DNA of 64,000 nt, taken from positions 30,827,133 through 30,891,132 of the forward strand of contig NC_092346.1 in the NCBI RefSeq assembly GCF_963676685.1, in the 5' to 3' direction. Below the pieces are notes generated by a model, which saw only the letters and a program-made list of their open reading frames with translations, did not search any database and was not told where the DNA came from. The position numbers and the translations under genes were made by a program. Shown piece by piece: positions 59,703 to 64,000 of this stretch. Source of the stretch: Mytilus edulis. Its lineage: Eukaryota > Mollusca > Bivalvia > Mytilida > Mytilidae. How positions within the stretch are numbered: position 1 is the stretch's first letter; every line of letters starts with the position of its first letter.

Positions 59703-60109
59703 ATTTCACACATATTTTACTGAATATATGATGTTTTATTTAAAATGATATCTGATTCTTATGAATATAGAATACTTTTAGAAATAAAAACTATATGAAA
59801 GCTTAGTTTGGACATTTTTATAGCAATTGAAAATAATGAGAGTTCCTTCACCATGGAAATGACTATAATATACCCATACAAACTGATAGACTCATTTTAA
59901 CAAAACATCATTAAAGTGAAGTCAAACTTCTAAATGGATTGTAAGTATGTTTTATTTTATCACCTTGCACTTTCATATTTTGAATGAACAATTTGTTCAA
60001 CATTTTATGACCAGTTGAACAATTTTGTTTAATAAAACAAATTGCAATTTGGTCAAAATTTTGAATGAGTTGCAATTGCTGAATAGCAACACTAACAGTC
60101 AAGTCACTG
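59703..60109. repeat. Right arm of ~410-bp inverted duplication
   Basis: Partner of 57065-57475, separated by about 2.2 kb. Its minus strand keeps an open frame that may be a terminal exon. Confidence 0.85.
59911..60106 (-). CDS. Possible terminal exon of the minus-strand gene
   Basis: After an acceptor (TATTACAG) the minus strand is open for about 65 codons: one leading base, then DLTVSVAIQQLQLIQNFDQI onward, ending SLTSL and a stop. The text looks like protein, and the acceptor is conserved in the inverted copy at 57065, where the frame is broken. The entry phase does not fit the exon at 60977-61106 directly (it needs two carried bases, and that exon leaves one). Either at least one more exon lies between, or this belongs to another gene. 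Confidence 0.3.
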
Positions 60110-60976
60110 TAATATAATGTTTATGTCGCTCCTTCAGTATCATTAAAAAAAACAAATAAATAAACTGAAATTTTAACTTTTCTTGATCTGTTGATTATCT
60201 GTCACTGTACAGGTGTAATACGACAAAATAATGGTACGACACATCCAGTTGTATACAAAAATAGGTCCAAAACAAATAATCCCTTGAATTTGACAGTTGT
60301 AGGTAATTAATCCTACATTTTATTGCAGTTAAAATAAACATATGTCTTTGGTATTTCAAAGCACCATCATTTTTTTTATTTGGGGTTTCTATAGAATATT
60401 TTGTAAACTTGAGATTACATGGTTACTAAAACTTGTACACAGGTTAAATAAGGGTAGAAATTCGATTGGTTAACTTCCAGTGAATGTTATTTTCTTATAT
60501 GCAATGAAATGTTGATTTTTTTGCTTTAGTACTGGACAGGATAAAACTTGACTCATACCAAGTATTTCTTTATTTGAAACAAAGATAAATTCTGCACAAT
60601 TTTTTGAAAAGTGCAAATTTAACAAAGACTTATAGGGAAAAATCATAAGTGGTATTACACCAAAGGACATTAGATACTATTGAGTCCAAACATTTTTTCA
60701 ACAGGGTAGTTTAGACACAGTGAAACAGCACACACTACATGACAACAGTACCATAACTGTTTCCTAGGTGATATGAAAACCTACTCTCATGGTCACATTG
60801 GTGAAGTAAAAATATTTTTTTATAAGGTAGTTTGGGAACATTCGCATACAAGTTTTTCTTTGCCAAGGTTTAAATAAAAATATTCTATATGTTTTTTTGC
60901 CAAAGGTTTGTGAGAACATTCTCATACACATTAGCTAGGTAACTTTTATACTATCCCAAAATTACACAGTACTTAC

Positions 60977-61106
60977 ATATCTGTCCCTCGTTGAGGGTAT
61001 CCTGTATTGGAATGCATGAGGTATTGCACAGATCTTCTGGGAAGAGATTAAATGTACTTCTTCCTTTGAGTTGTAGTAAGATTATGATTGCTGTCTCTGT
61101 TTTAAA
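60977..61106 (-). CDS. Exon of unidentified minus-strand gene (43 codons)
   Basis: Bounded by acceptor TATTTTTCAG and donor GATAT|GTAAGT. It enters in phase 0, is open throughout, and leaves one base. It encodes FKTETAIIILLQLKGRSTFN followed by LFPEDLCNTSCIPIQDTL and NEGQI. It follows the exon at 61519-61657 in phase. The next downstream exon was not found with certainty. Confidence 0.6.
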
Positions 61107-61518
61107 CTGAAAAATAAATAACAAGCTGGTCAGATTTTAGGGTGAAGAGGGGGGGACACAATAAAACAACTAAACCTAGAAACAAGGACTCATAAAAACT
61201 ATCATAAGGTTGAATCAAGACTTGATAAGAGTAACAAACAATACCAAAATTATGTATCCCCTTGCTGTAAATGTTCTGAAATATTCATCCTTATATACAA
61301 ATAGTTAATGTTGACTCCAAAAATGTTGAATTATCATTCATAGGTCTCACATCTAAAAACTTCAATAGATAGAAAATAAATAACTACTACATATACTAAG
61401 AACTGGGACAGAAATGTGTCAATTAATCATTGAAAATGAGAGAAATTTAGAAAACATGTATATTAAAGACTTAGTATTAAATCTAAGGAGAGCATACAAT
61501 ATCGGCTATAAATAATAC

Positions 61519-61657
61519 CTCTACTATTTCCTTCTGTTTGTATTTCTTAGAGAAATATATAAAATTCTGTTCAAACATCTCCACTGAAGATGGTATGAAG
61601 TAAGGTCTCTTATAAAACCTCCTCATGGCTTTAGATGTTTGTTTTATACAGTTTGTC
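61519..61657 (-). CDS. Exon of unidentified minus-strand gene (46 codons)
   Basis: Acceptor TTGTATTTCAG; donor GTAGAG|GTATTA, which is weaker than usual. The first base completes a Trp codon begun in the upstream exon. The text then includes SKAMRRFYKRPYFIPSSVEM and FEQNFIYFSKKYKQKEIVE, a basic, aromatic-rich stretch. It leaves in phase 0, matching the next exon. I do not recognise the family. Confidence 0.6.
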
Positions 61658-61883
61658 CTGAAATACAAATAACATCACTACTAAACAAAACTTGACCAAT
61701 CAGAACATTGTGTTATTTTTAACTAACAATGATTACACTGGATAAAACAACAGTTGACCTCCCATGAATTTTCAACCTTGAAGTAACTCAAATTTTAAAA
61801 TTATTGTTAATATACTTTAAACATTTTTTTTATATTTTTTTTCATGGTTTCACAATGAACAAGAATTTGTCTTAAGTAAACAG

Positions 61884-63066
61884 ATGCCCCACTCGCATTA
61901 TCATTTTCCATGTTCAATGGACCGTGAAATTGGGTAAAAAATCTAATTTGGCATTAAAAATAAAAAGATCATACCATATAGGGTACTTGACCAAAAATTT
62001 TAACCTGAAGTGGGCAGGGCTTCCAAAAAACATTTGAGCCAGCCGGACATTTTATATCTGATTCTGATTTTAATCCCTTAAGACTTAGTCACAAAAGGCA
62101 ATTATGGTAATCAGATGGCCATTCCAATGATCTAAATGACATTAGATTAAAAAAACGATTTTAAACTTTACTTTGATATGAATTTGATGTTTGGATGTAA
62201 ACTGTTAAATTGGCAGTGCATCATCCAAAGTGTGCACATCAGCGTGCTCATATCCGACATTGACATGACAATGGTAAAACATGGACCATAAACGGATACG
62301 TAAAATCCGTGTACGTTTCAAAGCATGACTGAGTGAAGAAGCTCTTTACATGTTATTTCTTCAACAAAATACTTGAAATGAACATTTAGATACAGGTATC
62401 AATGATAATTTTAGCATTTTGAAGAAATAAAGGATGCATAATTAAATTTCCCACCTTTGCACATGCGCACACGTGTTCTAGTTCATTCAACGTGGGAGTG
62501 AGGTTCTGACGATTTTCCATTTAAACCTTTTAAAATTTTTCTTCAAATCATGTAGATAATCTAATTTCTTATAATTTTAATCTTTTGGATTAAATCAATG
62601 AGCTACAAACCGCTGAAATGTAAGAAAATAATTGTGAATAGACCGATCAATTTATACAATGTCCGGTACTGAACATAGTTCACCTGTCACCTAAACAGGT
62701 AGATATTACCTGTCCAACAACTAATTAGCCTTGATTAAAATTAGAAAGTATTGAAGTAGGGGTTGTTTTGATAGTAATTAATCATCATGTCACTTTTATG
62801 ACCGGAAATGTGTGCATGTTAAAGGCAAAGGTTTGGTCAAAACGATCGTGAATTATGTTAAAATGACCGAAAAAAGCCTTGAAAACTAAAATGTATATGA
62901 CCGTTTCATGCTTTGCCCAGCCGGACTTTTATCGGACATTATACAAATGTCCGGAATATATGACCATTTTGGAAGCCCTGGAAGTGGGGCGAATGGACGC
63001 ACGGACGAACGAACTGAGGCACAGACCAGAAAACATAATGCCCCTCTACTATCATAGGTGGGGCAT
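61884..63066. mobile_element. ATGCCCC/GGGGCAT element split by a hAT insertion
   Basis: The left part (61884-62014) and right part (62989-63066) match the ends of the element at 48438-48858 (ATGCCCCACTCGCA on the left; GAAAACATAATGCCCCTC and the terminal hairpin on the right). Removing the 966-bp insert and one 8-bp duplication restores a continuous, internally shortened copy. Confidence 0.75.
62015..62980. mobile_element. hAT-type non-autonomous transposon
   Basis: 966 bp with perfect 14-bp terminal inverted repeats CAGGGCTTCCAAAA / TTTTGGAAGCCCTG. The target-site duplication GAAGTGGG (8 bp) is at 62007-62014 and 62981-62988. CAGGG-type ends and an 8-bp duplication are diagnostic of the hAT superfamily. 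Subterminal GTCCGG/CCGGAC motifs recur near both ends. No transposase frame is present. Confidence 0.85.
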
Positions 63067-63400
63067 AAAAATATGTATATTGAGCATATTTTAAGTACAG
63101 TTGCCTATAATTCAGGGGCATATCCAGACATTTTAAAAAGGTTGGGTTCCAAAACAAGGGTAAGGTGGGGGAATGGGGTGTTTCCAATGACATGTCCCAA
63201 TTCAAATGAATTGATTGTTCATAAAAAGGGGAGGTCCCCAGACCCCCTCCCTCCTGAATTTGCAATTGTCATTGCTCATATCCACTTCATTTGTACACTG
63301 GTGGAAATTTCCCACATTGTCATCAAACTACATCAACTTATCTTAACATTTCATTAGTCATTTGTTAGTAATCTTGAAAACCATGTTAACAGTTCCTTAC
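63067..63400. other. Intron remainder, nothing recognised
   Basis: Between the GGGGCAT element and the exon at 63401. The overlapping frames on both strands across 62.9-63.36 kb span the transposon border and are not genes. Confidence 0.5.
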
Positions 63401-63528
63401 CATGAAATAAAGTATCCCTGTTTGATTTTATTTTCTTCTTCCATAAACTCATCCACATCTCTATATGGTAAGTTAGTACTCAGGTCACATGGTTCACTGT
63501 CAAAGAAAGCTGGATCTTTCAGGTAAAT
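63401..63528 (-). CDS. Exon of unidentified minus-strand gene (42 codons), most upstream seen
   Basis: Acceptor ATTATTTCAAG; donor TTCATG|GTAAGG. Enters in phase 0, open throughout, leaves two bases. It encodes IYLKDPAFFDSEPCDLSTNL followed by PYRDVDEFMEEENKIKQGYF. The three exons join without a stop in phases 0, 2 and 0, for about 132 residues. With canonical splice sites this is good evidence for one real gene. Its start lies beyond the right edge of the window, since no initiator context is seen up to 64000. Composition suggests a soluble intracellular protein. No domain is recognised. The 1.7-kb intron after this exon carries the GGGGCAT-ended element with its hAT insertion. Confidence 0.6.
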
Positions 63529-64000
63529 CTTGAAATAATAGATAATAAATTACTGTGAAAATATGAGCAATTTTACAAAACTAATTTTTCTTGGGTATTG
63601 ATACTATGAAAGGATATATACCAAACAATATATATTTTTTCATAATTTAATTGTTCAGTTCTCTCAACATGCTTGACTACAATTCAAAATCCACATCCAC
63701 AAACTCTTTAACTGTTACTTCACCATAGTAACTACTATCCCTAAAAACCCCAAAGTATCACAGAAAGCTGAATAGTGAAAAAAAAAATGCTTTACTAAAT
63801 AGTTATTTTTTAAGCAGCTCATACAGTGTTAGCTAACTTTGCAACATAGTTAAGGTGGTACCTAACACTACAGGGAGATAACTCTGTAAAATCAGCTAAA
63901 CATTTTAGTTACATTGTGTTGTAAAAGGAACATAATGATCAAAATTGGTGTTTGTCAAACTGCTATATAACCAGTGTAATTTTTCTGATAAAATAGTTGG

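Noticed and set aside
60470-60670. 66-codon minus-strand frame as an extra exon of the unidentified gene
   Set aside because: The only nearby AG acceptors put it in a phase with an early stop, so it cannot be joined to the exon at 60977.

Overview
This is an AT-rich, intron-bearing, repeat-dense eukaryotic window. I read it as nuclear DNA of a bivalve, most likely a marine mussel (Mytilus). The assignment rests on several interspersed repeats that I recognise from mussel sequence: the block with GTGGTATGATTGCCAATG, the block with AGCCATGGCGTTGTCAG, and a repeat that carries a Schistosoma-type hammerhead ribozyme. It also fits the B-box/coiled-coil/NHL and kinase genes. This is recognition from memory, not a database search. 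Coding density is very low: two long intact reading frames, three small exons of one unidentified gene, one small multi-exon gene with a broken tandem paralogue, and one clear pseudogene.

1-25 kb: a direct segmental duplication. Unit A (about 1.46-10.07 kb) and unit B (about 14.42-25.1 kb) align block by block, apart from insertions private to B. Each unit ends in the same small gene: a TATA box, a non-coding first exon, then three coding exons. The protein starts MSGRGKG, like the tails of histones H2A and H4. Copy B reads through 53 residues; copy A has a one-base deletion at the end of coding exon 1. Between the paralogues the middle exon has diverged far more than its intron flanks. A tandem dimer of hammerhead-ribozyme repeats sits in the first coding intron of copy B.

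25-48 kb: a degraded large inverted structure. A B-box/NHL (TRIM-like) pseudogene on the minus strand (27.2-28.8 kb) mirrors an intact homologue on the plus strand (45.9-47.6 kb). Inside them, a 12-unit array of a ~328-bp repeat (31.7-35.6 kb) mirrors a shorter inverted array (42.9-44.5 kb). The centre holds a protein-kinase reading frame whose 3' end is cut off exactly where the inverted repeat begins. A Mutator-like MITE (30.2-30.7 kb) and a tandem ~500-bp bivalve repeat (36.8-38.6 kb) are also here.

48-57 kb: nested inverted-repeat elements. GATATC palindrome arrays in opposite orientation bracket two fold-back elements, one of which carries a 157-bp MITE with a 9-bp target duplication. 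They are followed by a TA-flanked MITE and another fold-back element containing a mussel repeat.

57-64 kb: a ~410-bp inverted duplication and part of an unidentified minus-strand gene. Three exons have compatible splice phases, and a fourth exon is possible. One intron contains a GGGGCAT-ended element that was itself split by a hAT-type insertion with an 8-bp target duplication.

Most other open frames of 60-160 codons lie in repeats and are not annotated as genes.
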